Below, piece by piece: positions 34,064 to 43,076 of a stretch of DNA of 64,000 nt; positions within the stretch are counted from its first letter, which is position 1, and the number at the start of each line of letters is the position of its first letter. This DNA is from Klebsiella quasivariicola. Lineage in GTDB: Bacteria > Pseudomonadota > Gammaproteobacteria > Enterobacterales > Enterobacteriaceae. The DNA lies in assembly GCF_002269255.1 (NCBI RefSeq), contig NZ_CP022823.1:2356001-2420000 (forward strand), written 5' to 3'. Under the pieces are notes generated by a model. That model worked only from the letters and a program-made list of their open reading frames with translations, ran no database searches and had not been told where the DNA came from. The translations under genes were made by a program, and so were the position numbers.

Positions 34064-36217
34064 TTAAAAATCCATCTTCACCGTGAACTGCACTTCGCGC
34101 GGGTCGCCAATCTGGTTGCCGAGGTTATTGGTGCCGATCGAGGAAGTGTAATAGGTCTTATCAAACAGGTTCTTCACATTCACCTGCAGTGTCACCGGAT
34201 ACTGCAGCTTCATCTTATAGGCGGCGAACACATCCGCCACCGCATAGCCCTGCAGATAATAATCCGCGCCGTTAGTGCCGGAGCGCTTACTGACCGCATG
34301 GCCGCCGCCGCCGACGGTCAGGGTGTTGCTGTTATAGACGTTATGAATGTCATAGGTCAGGAACAGCGAGCCGGTATGTTTCGGCACGTTTGGCAGCGGT
34401 TTCCCCGCGTAATCCGGATCTTCCAGCACTTTGGCGTCGGTGTAGCCGTAGCTGGCGATCACGCTGAGGTTATCGGTGATGGACCCGGCCAGGTCCACTT
34501 CCACGCCCTGGGAACGCACCTTGCCCGCCGTTTTGGCCACTGTCTCATCGCCAATGCTCTCGGTGTACAGCACGTTACGCTTGTGAATATCAAACAGCGC
34601 AATATTGGCGGTAATGCCGTTTAACAGGTCGAATTTGGCGCCGACTTCGTAGGAGGTGGACTCTTCCGGCGGCAGCTCGCCGATATAGCTGGCGATCGAC
34701 GACTGCGGCATAAACGACTGGGCGACGTTGGCGAACAGGGAGACGTTCGGCGTCACTTTGTAGACCAGGCCGGCTTTCGGCGTCCATTTCTCATCGCGGC
34801 TGTCGGTATTGACGTTAAACGGTCGGCCTTTACCGGCGTACTGGGTGTAGTACTGGTAGCGCACGCCAGCGACGGCGATCCAGTTGTCAGTCAGGTACAG
34901 CGCGTCCTGCACGTAAGCGGCATAGCTCTCCTGCTGGATACGCTGATCGCTGTCGGATGCGGAGACGGTATTACAGGTGTCGAGGGTGCCGTAGACCGGA
35001 TGATAGATGTTAAAGCCTTTCACGTTCTTGCAGCGCAGCATATCGGTGCGCAGCAGATCGTAATTCTCATAGGCGACGCCGGTCAGCAGTTCGTTATAAA
35101 AGCCGCCCACCACCACGTTGCCCTGCAGGTCAGCGCGGGTGGAGTGCATCTTCTGCGTTGAACCGTGGGTACCGTCGACCCGGCGGGTGAGGTTGCCGGT
35201 CGCCGAATCATAGGCCATCACCCGCGCCTGGTTATCGTTGTAATTATCCTGGCTGTAGCTGTAGTCGAAGCGCGCGGTCCAGGCGTCGTTAAGGCGATAC
35301 TCGGCGTTGAGCTGAGCGAGATCGGAATAGCCATCGGTAATATTAAACGCTTCATCGAAGCGGGTTTTGCGATCGACGTTCACCGCATGGCCGGTATTCA
35401 GATCGAAAATAGTGCCGCGGTCAAAGGGCGCGCTGTAGTCGCGGTGCGAATAGGACGCGGTCACCGTCGCCCGTTCACCAAACCAGGTCAGGGAAGGGGC
35501 GATAAAGCTGCTTTTGTTTTTACCAAAATTGCGCCAGTAATCCTCATTCTGGTATTCCCCAATCAGCCGGTACGCCAGATTCGTGCCTTCGATGGGGCCG
35601 GTGACGTCGAAGCTGCCGGTACCGCCGCCAAAGCTGGTGGAGGTCGCGGAAACCGAACCGGAGAACTGCCGCTCCGGCCGTTTGGTGATGACGTTGATCA
35701 ACCCGCCGGGGTCGAGGATACCGTACAGCGTCGAGGCTGGCCCCTTCAGAACTTCCACCCGTTCGGTGGCGGCGTTAAAGCTGCGTGGCAGCACGGTGCG
35801 CAGGCCGTTGGTCATGATCGAGCCGTCGCGGTTGGCGCCGAAGCCGCGGCGGGTAAAGGCGTCCTGGGTACCGCCGAGGGTGTTGGTCTGCACCACGTTA
35901 GCGACGTTATACAGCGCCTCGTCGAGTGAGGTGGCGTGCTGATCTTCCAGTACCCGATCGCTGACGGTATTAACCACCTGCGGAATATCCAGCAGCGGCA
36001 TCGAGGTCAGCGTCGCGGTGGCGGAGCTGAGTGGCTGATAGCCTCTGGTGGCGCTCTGCTGCGCGCCGTCGGCCACCACGGTGATGGTCTCTTCCGCGTC
36101 GTTGTTACTTTTCGCCGCGCTATTGTCGGCGGCCATTAATCCCGGTGAGGCTAAAAAAAGAAGCGAAAAAAGCGCGCGCCCTTGCAAGGCTCTGCAGGCG
36201 ACATGGGGTTGAGTCAT
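34064..36217 (-). CDS. TonB-dependent siderophore receptor
   Basis: 717 residues. Signal peptide ending SPGLMAADN, TonB box EETITVV near residue 42, plug domain (LLDIPQVVNTVSDRVLEDQ ... TRRGFGANRDGSIMTNG ... VEVLKGPASTLYGILDPGGLINVITKRP), 22-strand barrel with terminal FTVKMDF. The plug motifs place it with FhuA/FoxA-type hydroxamate or related siderophore receptors. A Fur-like box lies about 110 bases upstream. The FecCDE-like importer on the other strand would carry the ligand onward. Confidence 0.92.
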   Translation of the reverse strand: MTQPHVACRALQGRALFSLLFLASPGLMAADNSAAKSNNDAEETITVVADGAQQSATRGYQPLSSATATLTSMPLLDIPQVVNTVSDRVLEDQHATSLDEALYNVANVVQTNTLGGTQDAFTRRGFGANRDGSIMTNGLRTVLPRSFNAATERVEVLKGPASTLYGILDPGGLINVITKRPERQFSGSVSATSTSFGGGTGSFDVTGPIEGTNLAYRLIGEYQNEDYWRNFGKNKSSFIAPSLTWFGERATVTASYSHRDYSAPFDRGTIFDLNTGHAVNVDRKTRFDEAFNITDGYSDLAQLNAEYRLNDAWTARFDYSYSQDNYNDNQARVMAYDSATGNLTRRVDGTHGSTQKMHSTRADLQGNVVVGGFYNELLTGVAYENYDLLRTDMLRCKNVKGFNIYHPVYGTLDTCNTVSASDSDQRIQQESYAAYVQDALYLTDNWIAVAGVRYQYYTQYAGKGRPFNVNTDSRDEKWTPKAGLVYKVTPNVSLFANVAQSFMPQSSIASYIGELPPEESTSYEVGAKFDLLNGITANIALFDIHKRNVLYTESIGDETVAKTAGKVRSQGVEVDLAGSITDNLSVIASYGYTDAKVLEDPDYAGKPLPNVPKHTGSLFLTYDIHNVYNSNTLTVGGGGHAVSKRSGTNGADYYLQGYAVADVFAAYKMKLQYPVTLQVNVKNLFDKTYYTSSIGTNNLGNQIGDPREVQFTVKMDF

Positions 36218-36327
36218 TATCTGTTTCTCGTGAACGAATCTGCCTTTGCGGTCAGATTAAGCCAATAAAATCATTGCCCTGAATAATAAAAGCACTCTGT
36301 TTAGCGTCTGAATGCGCCTTCAGATGT

Positions 36328-36346
36328 GTAATTGAGAATCATTCAA
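36328..36346. promoter_or_regulatory. Fur-like box upstream of the TonB receptor
   Basis: GTAATTGAGAATCATTCAA matches the 19-bp Fur consensus in 12 of 19 positions, including the AATCATT core. It lies 111 bases before the receptor start. The 424-base divergent gap 36218-36641 holds this and a second Fur-like site and no gene. Confidence 0.5.
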
Positions 36347-36566
36347 TCATGAAGAGATGTAGTAGTAAACGTTATGTAAGATAAAAAATTGGCGGTGGGA
36401 AATGGCGGGGTTATCACGTCTTTTCAATGAGGTGGTGTGTTGTTATTTTATTGATATTAAATGATTTAATTGGTTTTACTGTTGCGCAGCCTCGCTGTAG
36501 TGCTCGCGACGGACGGATGACGATGGCGAGTATTGACTACTACATCTATCCCCGTCATGATCAAAA

Positions 36567-36585
36567 GAGAATGAGATTTATTTTT
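36567..36585. promoter_or_regulatory. Fur-like box upstream of the siderophore ABC operon
   Basis: GAGAATGAGATTTATTTTT matches the Fur consensus in 13 of 19 positions and lies 57 bases before the ATPase start. Confidence 0.45.
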
Positions 36586-36641
36586 GTTTGACTGCAGACT
36601 GTTCAGCGATGGCCTGGAACGCTGCGGCGCAGGAGCGAGTT

Positions 36642-37463
36642 ATGCCACAGCGGGTGAAACCTGCAGAGCAGGGGATCGTACTGGATGCCCTGTCGGCCGG
36701 ATACGGCCAGACCCTGATCGTTGACGATATCAACCTGACCATTCCCACCGGCAAAATGACGGTGCTGGCCGGGGCGAACGGTTCCGGTAAATCCACGTTG
36801 CTCTCGACCATCGCCAGAATGCTGAAACCGCTCGGCGGTTGCGTGCGTCTGGACGGGCAAGCCATTCACCAGATGCCGACAAAGGCCGTCTCGCGCCAGC
36901 TGGGCATCCTGCCGCAATCGCCGCTGACCCCGGAAGGGTTAACGGTTTTCGAGCTGGTCTCGCGCGGGCGCTACCCGTGGCAGGGGCTGATGCGCCAGTG
37001 GTCCGAGGCCGATGAGCAGGCGGTGGAGGAGGCGCTGCGCTTAACCGGTACCGCCGAATTCGCCCATCTGCCGGTGGACAGCCTCTCCGGCGGCCAGCGT
37101 CAGCGCTGCTGGATCGCCATGGCGCTGGCCCAGCAAACGGCCACCATTCTGCTCGATGAGCCGACCACCTGGCTCGATCTGCGCTATCAGGTCGATATCC
37201 TCGAGCTGCTCCAGACCCTCACCCGCGAACATGGCCGCACGGTGGTGACGGTGCTCCATGACCTAAACTTTGCCGTGAACTACGCCGATCTGCTGGTGTT
37301 CCTCAAACAGGGGCGCATCGCCGGCACGATTAGCGACAACGACGTCTGTAGCCCCGAGCTGATTAAACGTGTGTTTGACGTTGACGTGCAGATGTCGATT
37401 AACCCGCAAACCGGCAAACCGTTCTTTATGCCGTTTCGCGCCCGCCAGGCCGTTGACGCATGA
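36642..37463 (+). CDS. Iron-siderophore ABC transporter ATP-binding protein, FecE/FepC-like
   Basis: 273 residues from ATG 36642 preceded by AGGAG; the upstream TTG reading from 36588 lacks a ribosome site. Walker A GANGSGKSTLLSTIARML, signature LSGGQRQRCWIAMAL, Walker B ILLDEPTTWLD with the family WLD variant. First gene of an operon in the order ATPase, two permeases, binding protein, RpiR regulator, all joined by 4-base overlaps except before the binding protein. Confidence 0.92.
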   Translation: MPQRVKPAEQGIVLDALSAGYGQTLIVDDINLTIPTGKMTVLAGANGSGKSTLLSTIARMLKPLGGCVRLDGQAIHQMPTKAVSRQLGILPQSPLTPEGLTVFELVSRGRYPWQGLMRQWSEADEQAVEEALRLTGTAEFAHLPVDSLSGGQRQRCWIAMALAQQTATILLDEPTTWLDLRYQVDILELLQTLTREHGRTVVTVLHDLNFAVNYADLLVFLKQGRIAGTISDNDVCSPELIKRVFDVDVQMSINPQTGKPFFMPFRARQAVDA

Positions 37464-38485
37464 GCGCCGCCGTTCTGTACGCCGCGCGGCGTCATGCCCG
37501 CCCCCGACTGGCGCTCTTTCTGCTAACGCTGCTGCTTATCGCCGCCTCGCTGGTGCATCTTGGTTTGGGCGCCCGCTGGATCGCCCCACAGACGGTGCTG
37601 CAGGCGCTGCTGGAGTACAATCCGCGCAATTTCGACCAGCGGATTATCGTCGATCTGCGCCTGGTGCGGCTGGCGGCAGCGCTGCTGACCGGCGCGGCGC
37701 TCGGCGTCGCCGGGCTGCTGCTGCAGACGGTGATCCGTAACCCACTTGGCGAGCCGCATATTCTCGGCCTTAACGCCGGCGCCTCGCTGGCGGTGGTGGC
37801 GACCTCTGCGCTGGGCCTGTCTCTCGGCGCTTTTCCCGCCGGGCGCCCGCTGACCGCCGCCTGCGGCGCGGCGCTGCTGTTCGGCGGCGTGTTGGCGCTG
37901 GCCTCTGCCGGGCGCGGCGGGGCGACGCCGCTGCGCATCACGTTGTGCGGAGTGGCGCTGTCAGCGTTTGCGTCGGCGGTGACGGCGGCGATATTGATCC
38001 TCGATGAACAGACGCTGCTGGCGATGCGTACCTGGCTGGCCGGCGACCTGGCCGGACTGAACTGGAGCACGCTGCAGACGGCGCTGGTTCCGGCGCTGAT
38101 CGGCCTTGGCGTCGCGCTGCTCATTGCCCCACGGCTTAATGTGCTGGCGCTGGGGGATAAGGTGGCGCTGGGCCTTGGCGTTAATCTCGTCCAGACGAGG
38201 CTGCTGGGCCTGCTGGCGATTGCGCTGCTGTGCGGTGCGGCGGTGGCGGTGGCCGGGCCGATCGGTTTTGTCGGGCTGGTGGTGCCGCACGTGGTGCGCC
38301 GTCTGGTGACGGAAGATATCCGTCTGGCGCTGCCCCTGGCGGCGCCGGTGGGGGCGCTGGTGCTGGTGCTGGCTGACATCGCCGCCCGGACGCTGGTCGC
38401 GCCGCAGGAGCTGGCGACCGGAGCGATGACCGCCCTGGTGGGTGCGCCGCTGTTTATCTTTATCGCCGCGAGGTTTTTTAAATGA
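37460..38485 (+). CDS. Iron-siderophore ABC permease 1 (FecCD family)
   Basis: 341 residues. FecCD marks: LLTGAALGVAGLLLQTVIRNPLGEPHILG (residues about 70-98) and GFVGLVVPHVVRRLV. About ten membrane segments. Forms a heterodimer channel with the next gene's product, as FecC-FecD and FepD-FepG do. ATGA overlaps at both ends. Confidence 0.92.
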   Translation: MSAAVLYAARRHARPRLALFLLTLLLIAASLVHLGLGARWIAPQTVLQALLEYNPRNFDQRIIVDLRLVRLAAALLTGAALGVAGLLLQTVIRNPLGEPHILGLNAGASLAVVATSALGLSLGAFPAGRPLTAACGAALLFGGVLALASAGRGGATPLRITLCGVALSAFASAVTAAILILDEQTLLAMRTWLAGDLAGLNWSTLQTALVPALIGLGVALLIAPRLNVLALGDKVALGLGVNLVQTRLLGLLAIALLCGAAVAVAGPIGFVGLVVPHVVRRLVTEDIRLALPLAAPVGALVLVLADIAARTLVAPQELATGAMTALVGAPLFIFIAARFFK

Positions 38486-39522
38486 AGCGCGCCGTTCACC
38501 GGGCCGGTTTTCGGCCGCTGGTTATCGCCTCCCGCCAGCTGCTGCTGCGCCCGGCGGCGCTAAAAGTTGCCGCCATCATGATGCTGATGCTGCTGGCGCT
38601 CGGGCTGTACAGCCTCAGCCGCGGCAGCTATCCGTTGCCCGCGTCGACGCTGCTGACGCCGCAGCGGTTGGGCGAGCAGCCGCGCTTTATTCTGTTTGAT
38701 ATCCGCCTGCCGCGGATCCTGATGGCGCTGCTGTGCGGGGCCATGCTGGGGCTGGCCGGGGCGGCGATGCAGAGCATCACCCGTAACGGGCTGGCCGACC
38801 CGGGGCTGATTGGCGTCAAAGAGGGGGCCAGCATCGTGGTGCTGGCGCTGGTGCTGTTTTTCCCGGCGGTAGGCCTGGTCTGGCGGCCGCTGGCGGGAAT
38901 GGTCGGCGGCGTGGCGGTGGCCCTGCTGGTCCTGACCCTGGCGCGCGACTGCGCGCGGCCGCGCTTTATTTTAATTGGCATCGGCGTCTCCTGGACCCTG
39001 GCGGCCGCGGTCGGCATCTTTATGACCACCGCCGACGTTCGCGACGTGCAGACGGCGATGATCTGGCTGGCGGGCAGCCTGCAGGCCGCCACCTGGCCGC
39101 TGCTGGCGGTGGCCGTTTGCTGGGCGCTGCCCGGGGCCATCATCCTGTTCTGTACCGCCCGGGCGGCGGACGTGGCGCTGCTGGGCGACCGGACCGCCAT
39201 CGGCCTTGGCGTACGTCTGCAGCAACTGACGGTGCTGCGCTTTTTCGCGCCGGTGCTGCTGACCTCGGCCAGCGTCTCCTGCGTCGGCAGCCTGGGCTTT
39301 GTGGGCCTGATGGCGCCGCATATGGCGCGTTTCGTGCTGCGCGGCGGCCAGGTATCGCTGCTGTGCGGCAGCGCGCTGATTGGCGCCTTGCTGGTGCTGG
39401 CGACCGATACCCTTGGCCGGCTGGCGTTTGCCCCGCTGCAGATCCCGGCGGGGATTGTTATTGCCCTGGTGGGCTGCCCGTTCTTTGTTGTCTTGCTCTG
39501 GCGTCGCCGTGATGCCCTTTAA
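38482..39522 (+). CDS. Iron-siderophore ABC permease 2 (FecCD family)
   Basis: 346 residues. LCGAMLGLAGAAMQSITRNGLADPGLIG and GFVGLMAPHMARFVLRG are the family marks; N-terminal cytosolic stretch is basic. Partner of the preceding permease. It ends 13 bases before the binding-protein start. Confidence 0.92.
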   Translation: MKRAVHRAGFRPLVIASRQLLLRPAALKVAAIMMLMLLALGLYSLSRGSYPLPASTLLTPQRLGEQPRFILFDIRLPRILMALLCGAMLGLAGAAMQSITRNGLADPGLIGVKEGASIVVLALVLFFPAVGLVWRPLAGMVGGVAVALLVLTLARDCARPRFILIGIGVSWTLAAAVGIFMTTADVRDVQTAMIWLAGSLQAATWPLLAVAVCWALPGAIILFCTARAADVALLGDRTAIGLGVRLQQLTVLRFFAPVLLTSASVSCVGSLGFVGLMAPHMARFVLRGGQVSLLCGSALIGALLVLATDTLGRLAFAPLQIPAGIVIALVGCPFFVVLLWRRRDAL

Positions 39523-39535
39523 CCAGGAAGGTAGT

Positions 39536-40489
39536 ATGCGTTGGTTCGTCTCATTGCTGCTGTTGCTGACGGGGGCCGTCAGCGCCGCCGCCCCACAAAC
39601 TCAAACTTTCACCGATGATTTAGGCCGCACGGTCACCGTGCCGCTGCATCCGCAGCGTATCGTTTCGATGCACGATCTCGATATTACCATTCCGCTGATT
39701 GAGCTTGGGGCGCCGCCGATCGCCAGCCACGGCCGGACGCGCCCGGACGGCAGCCACTATCTGCGATCCAGCGCCCAGCTTACCGGCGTCGATTTCGACA
39801 ACAGCGAGATTCGCTTTATTGGCACCGCCGATATCGATCTGGAAGCGGTAGCCGCCGCCAGGCCGGATCTGATTATCACCGAGCCCAGCCGCCACGTGTC
39901 GGTAGAGCAACTGGAGAAGATTGCCCCGACGGTGAGCATCGACCATCTGCAGGGCAGCGCCCCGGAGATTTACCGCAAGCTGGCGCAACTGACCGGCACC
40001 CAGCCGCGGCTGGCGATCCTCGAGCGCCGCTATCAGGAACAAATCAGACAGCTGAAAGCGATGGTCAACCCACCGCAGTACAGCGTCTCAGTGATCCAGG
40101 CGAACAACGGCAAGGTCACGGTGCATCATTCGTATCATGCGCTGGGCCGGGTGCTGCGCGACGCCGGGTTCCGCTTTCCGCCGCTGATTGAGCGGATCCC
40201 CGACGGCCAGCGCATTGACGTCAGCGCGGAACAGCTGCCGGAGCTGGACGCCGATTTTGTCTTCGCCACCTGGCGGTCGGATACCGGCGGTAAGCCGCAG
40301 GATGAGCTGCAGGCGATGGAAGGCGTGATGCCCGGCTGGTGCGACTTTATGCGTGCCTGCCGCACCGGACACTATATTTTGCTGCCGCGGGAAGAGGTGA
40401 TCTCTAACTCCTATGCCGCGCTGTCTCTGATGGTGGCCCAGGTGCAGTCGCATATTGCCGGCAGACCGATCCCGGCGGAGGCTAAATGA
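39536..40489 (+). CDS. Iron-siderophore periplasmic binding protein
   Basis: 317 residues from ATG 39536 (AGGAAGG upstream). Signal peptide MRWFVSLLLLLTGAVSAAA; mature part opens TFTDDLGRTVTVPLHPQRIVS as in FecB/FepB-type clamshell proteins. Collects the ferric siderophore that enters through the TonB receptor. The stop overlaps the regulator gene by 4 bases. Confidence 0.9.
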   Translation: MRWFVSLLLLLTGAVSAAAPQTQTFTDDLGRTVTVPLHPQRIVSMHDLDITIPLIELGAPPIASHGRTRPDGSHYLRSSAQLTGVDFDNSEIRFIGTADIDLEAVAAARPDLIITEPSRHVSVEQLEKIAPTVSIDHLQGSAPEIYRKLAQLTGTQPRLAILERRYQEQIRQLKAMVNPPQYSVSVIQANNGKVTVHHSYHALGRVLRDAGFRFPPLIERIPDGQRIDVSAEQLPELDADFVFATWRSDTGGKPQDELQAMEGVMPGWCDFMRACRTGHYILLPREEVISNSYAALSLMVAQVQSHIAGRPIPAEAK

Positions 40490-41388
40490 AAAGCGCGGTA
40501 AAAAAAGAGAAGGGCAAAGTCGATCTGTTCGGCGAACGCTATCGCGCCCGGGCGCACCAGCTTTCCCCCCGGCTGCGGGCCGTGGTCAGCTATATCAACG
40601 ACAACCGCGAGGTGGTGCTGGAGCATACGGCGATGGAGATCGCCACGGCGACCCAGACCTCCGACGCCACGGTGGTGCGCGCCATCCAGGCGCTGGGCTT
40701 CGCCGGGCTACGCGAGCTTAAGCAGACTATGGAGCGCTGGTTCGGCACCTCGGTCACCTCGGCGGAAAAGATGCGCTCGACGGTCACGGCGCTCTCCAGC
40801 GACGTTAACTCCAGTATTGATTTTGTGCTTGAAGGCCATCAGCGGGTCTGCGAGGTCCTGTCGCGAGCCGACAACCGCGCGGCGGTGGCCCAGGCGGTGG
40901 CATTGCTCAGCGACGCGCGGCAGGTAGGGATCTTCGGCATCGGCGCCTCGGGGATCCTCGCCGAGTACACCGCCCGGCTGTTCAGCCGCATTGGCCTGCC
41001 GGCGTATGTGATGAACCGCACGGGCTTCAGCCTCGCCGAGCAGCTTATCGGCCTGCAGCGCGGCGATGTGCTGATCATGATGGGGCAAAAGTCTCCCCAT
41101 CGCGAAGGGATGACCACCCTGCGCGAGGCCAAGCGGCTGGGTATCCCGACCATCCTGCTGACCCAGGCGGTGGATTCGCGCTTCAGCCAGGAGGCGCAGG
41201 TAGTGATCGACGTCCCGCGCGGCGGCGACAGCAGCCGGATGCCGCTGCACGGCACGGTGCTGGTCTGTCTGGAGATGATTATCCTGTCGGTGGCCTCCAC
41301 CACGCCACAAAAAACGGTGAAATCCCTGAAGCGAATCAACGACCTGCACCGGGCCATTGGTAAATCCGGCGGTAAACGCGGCAGTTAA
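40486..41388 (+). CDS. RpiR/MurR-family transcriptional regulator with SIS domain
   Basis: 300 residues. N-terminal RpiR helix-turn-helix (about 25-95: LEHTAMEIATATQTSDATVVRAIQALGFAGLRELK) and a C-terminal SIS phosphosugar-binding domain (about 130-270: VGIFGIGASGILAEYTARLFSRIG). Such regulators normally sense sugar phosphates, so its place as last gene of a siderophore operon is odd. A TGCATAAAAA dyad just downstream, before the amino-acid importer, is a possible target. It may therefore belong functionally to the next operon. Confidence 0.88.
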   Translation: MKSAVKKEKGKVDLFGERYRARAHQLSPRLRAVVSYINDNREVVLEHTAMEIATATQTSDATVVRAIQALGFAGLRELKQTMERWFGTSVTSAEKMRSTVTALSSDVNSSIDFVLEGHQRVCEVLSRADNRAAVAQAVALLSDARQVGIFGIGASGILAEYTARLFSRIGLPAYVMNRTGFSLAEQLIGLQRGDVLIMMGQKSPHREGMTTLREAKRLGIPTILLTQAVDSRFSQEAQVVIDVPRGGDSSRMPLHGTVLVCLEMIILSVASTTPQKTVKSLKRINDLHRAIGKSGGKRGS

Positions 41389-41444
41389 TAAGATAATTCA
41401 CCAGCGGGAAGGTTTCCGGTTGCATATAAAAGTCAGTGTGTGTA

Positions 41445-41471
41445 TTTTTATGCAAAATAAATGCATAAAAA
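41445..41471 (+). promoter_or_regulatory. 10-bp inverted repeat before the amino-acid importer, possible RpiR operator
   Basis: TTTTTATGCA and TGCATAAAAA are separated by 7 bases, and a third TGCATA-type copy starts at 41421. The dyad overlaps a likely -10 (TATTTT, 41443-41448) paired with -35 TTGCAT (41420-41425) at 17 bases. Protein binding here would repress the importer. Confidence 0.5.
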
Positions 41472-41480
41472 GGATATCTC

Positions 41481-42248
41481 ATGATCAAGAATTTGCTCAA
41501 AGCGTGTTGCATGATGGCCGCGCTGACGGCAGCCGGCCAGGCGGCTGCGGAAACCTATACCGTCGGCTCCGGCGGCACCTACCGGCCGTTTGAATTTGAA
41601 AACAGCCAGAAACAGCTGGAAGGTTTCGACATCGACATCATCAAGGCCATCGCCAAAGCCGAAGGCTTTGACGTCAAGCTGGTCAATACCCCCTGGGAAG
41701 GCATCTTCGCCACGCTGAACACCGGCGACCGCGACATCATCATCTCCGGGATCACCATCACCGATAAACGCAAACAGATGGTCGATTTCTCCGCGCCGTA
41801 CTTCCCGGCCGAGCAGTCTATCGTCGTCGCCCAGGACTCGCAGGTGGATTCGCTGGCAGCCCTGAAAAACGAGAAGGTCGGGGTGGTGAACTCCAGTACC
41901 GGCGATATCGTGGTTTCTGAGGTGCTGGGCAAAAACAGCACCGCGATCAAGCGCTTCGACAACACCCCGCTGATGCTCCAGGAGCTGTTTGAGGACGGCG
42001 TCAGCGCCGCGGTTGGCGACGTCGGGGTGGTGAAGTACTACATCAAACAGCACCCGGAGAAGCAGTTCAAGCTGGTGCCGGATGCCAAATTTGAGCGTCA
42101 GTATTTCGGTATTGCGGTGGCGAAAGGCAACAGCGAACTGCTGGGCAAAATCAACGCCGGGCTGCAAAAAATCGTTGCTGACGGGACTTACGCCAAAATC
42201 TATAAAACCTGGTTCGACGACAACGTGCCGACGCTGCCAGCGCAATAA
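41481..42248 (+). CDS. Polar amino-acid ABC transporter binding protein (GlnH/ArtJ-like)
   Basis: 255 residues. Signal peptide MIKNLLKACCMMAALTAAGQAAA; then YTVGSGGTYRPFEFENSQKQLEGFDIDIIKAIAKAEGFDVKL, the SBP family 3 signature, and ITDKRKQMVDFSAPYF. Binds a polar amino acid, probably glutamine-, arginine- or histidine-like; the exact ligand cannot be told. AAAAGGA precedes the ATG. Confidence 0.92.
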   Translation: MIKNLLKACCMMAALTAAGQAAAETYTVGSGGTYRPFEFENSQKQLEGFDIDIIKAIAKAEGFDVKLVNTPWEGIFATLNTGDRDIIISGITITDKRKQMVDFSAPYFPAEQSIVVAQDSQVDSLAALKNEKVGVVNSSTGDIVVSEVLGKNSTAIKRFDNTPLMLQELFEDGVSAAVGDVGVVKYYIKQHPEKQFKLVPDAKFERQYFGIAVAKGNSELLGKINAGLQKIVADGTYAKIYKTWFDDNVPTLPAQ

Positions 42249-42267
42249 TCCACCATTTTCAGTGACC

Positions 42268-42300
42268 ACGGCTATCGCCCAGGCGATAGCCGTATTTTTT
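42268..42300 (+). terminator. Internal terminator/attenuator between binding protein and permease genes
   Basis: A perfect 12-bp stem (ACGGCTATCGCC / GGCGATAGCCGT) with a 2-base loop is followed by ATTTTTT. It should end most transcripts after the binding protein, giving excess binding protein over channel, a common device in ABC operons. Confidence 0.88.
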
Positions 42301-42311
42301 AGGGAAGGACT

Positions 42312-43076
42312 ATGACGGGATTCCGTTGGGAGATCATCGAGGAGTACGGCCCGCTGTTTGTGGACGGCGCCCTGATGACGATTAAATGTACCATTATCTG
42401 CGTGATCCTCGGGACGCTGTGGGGGTTAACGCTAGGACTGGGGCGGATGGCGAAGGCCGAGCACGGGCCGTGGAAATATATTCTCCGCTACCTGGTGCAG
42501 TTTCCGGTGCGCTTTTACGTCAGCGCCTTTCGCGGTACGCCGCTGTTCGTGCAGATCATGGTGGTGCACTTTGCGCTGGTGCCGCTGTTTATCAACCCGC
42601 GCGACGGCCTGCTGGTGACCGGCGGCCTGATGAGCGCCGACTTTGCCCGCGAACTGCGCGCCAGCTACGGGGCGTTCCTCTCCTGCATCGTGGCGATCAC
42701 CCTTAACGCCGGAGCCTATGTGTCGGAGATTTTCCGCGCCGGCATCCAGTCGATCGACAAGGGGCAGATGGAGGCCTCCCGCGCGCTGGGCATGCCGTGG
42801 TGGAAAACCATGCGCAAGGTGATCCTCCCGCAGGCGTTTCGCCGCATTCTGCCGCCGCTGGGCAACAACGCCATCGCCATTGTCAAAGACTCGTCGCTGG
42901 CCTCGGCGATCGGCCTGGCCGATCTGGCCTACGCCGCGCGCACCGTCTCCGGCGCCTACGCCACCTACTGGGAACCCTACCTGACCATCTCTCTGGTCTA
43001 CTGGGTGATCACCTTCCTGCTGGCGCAGCTGGTTAACCGTCTGGAAAAGAGGTTTGGCAAAAGTGATTCACATTAA
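42312..43076 (+). CDS. Polar amino-acid ABC transporter permease
   Basis: 254 residues of the HisMQ/GlnP family with about five membrane segments. ASRALGMPWWKTMRKVILPQAFRRILPPLGN is the cytoplasmic coupling (EAA) loop. A homodimer would form the channel. AGGGAAGG lies upstream of the ATG. It overlaps the ATPase start. Confidence 0.92.
   Translation: MTGFRWEIIEEYGPLFVDGALMTIKCTIICVILGTLWGLTLGLGRMAKAEHGPWKYILRYLVQFPVRFYVSAFRGTPLFVQIMVVHFALVPLFINPRDGLLVTGGLMSADFARELRASYGAFLSCIVAITLNAGAYVSEIFRAGIQSIDKGQMEASRALGMPWWKTMRKVILPQAFRRILPPLGNNAIAIVKDSSLASAIGLADLAYAARTVSGAYATYWEPYLTISLVYWVITFLLAQLVNRLEKRFGKSDSH

Noticed and set aside
40486..41388. RpiR gene as a phosphosugar operon regulator with local sugar genes
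   Set aside because: No sugar kinase, isomerase or PTS gene lies nearby, so no sugar role is assigned.
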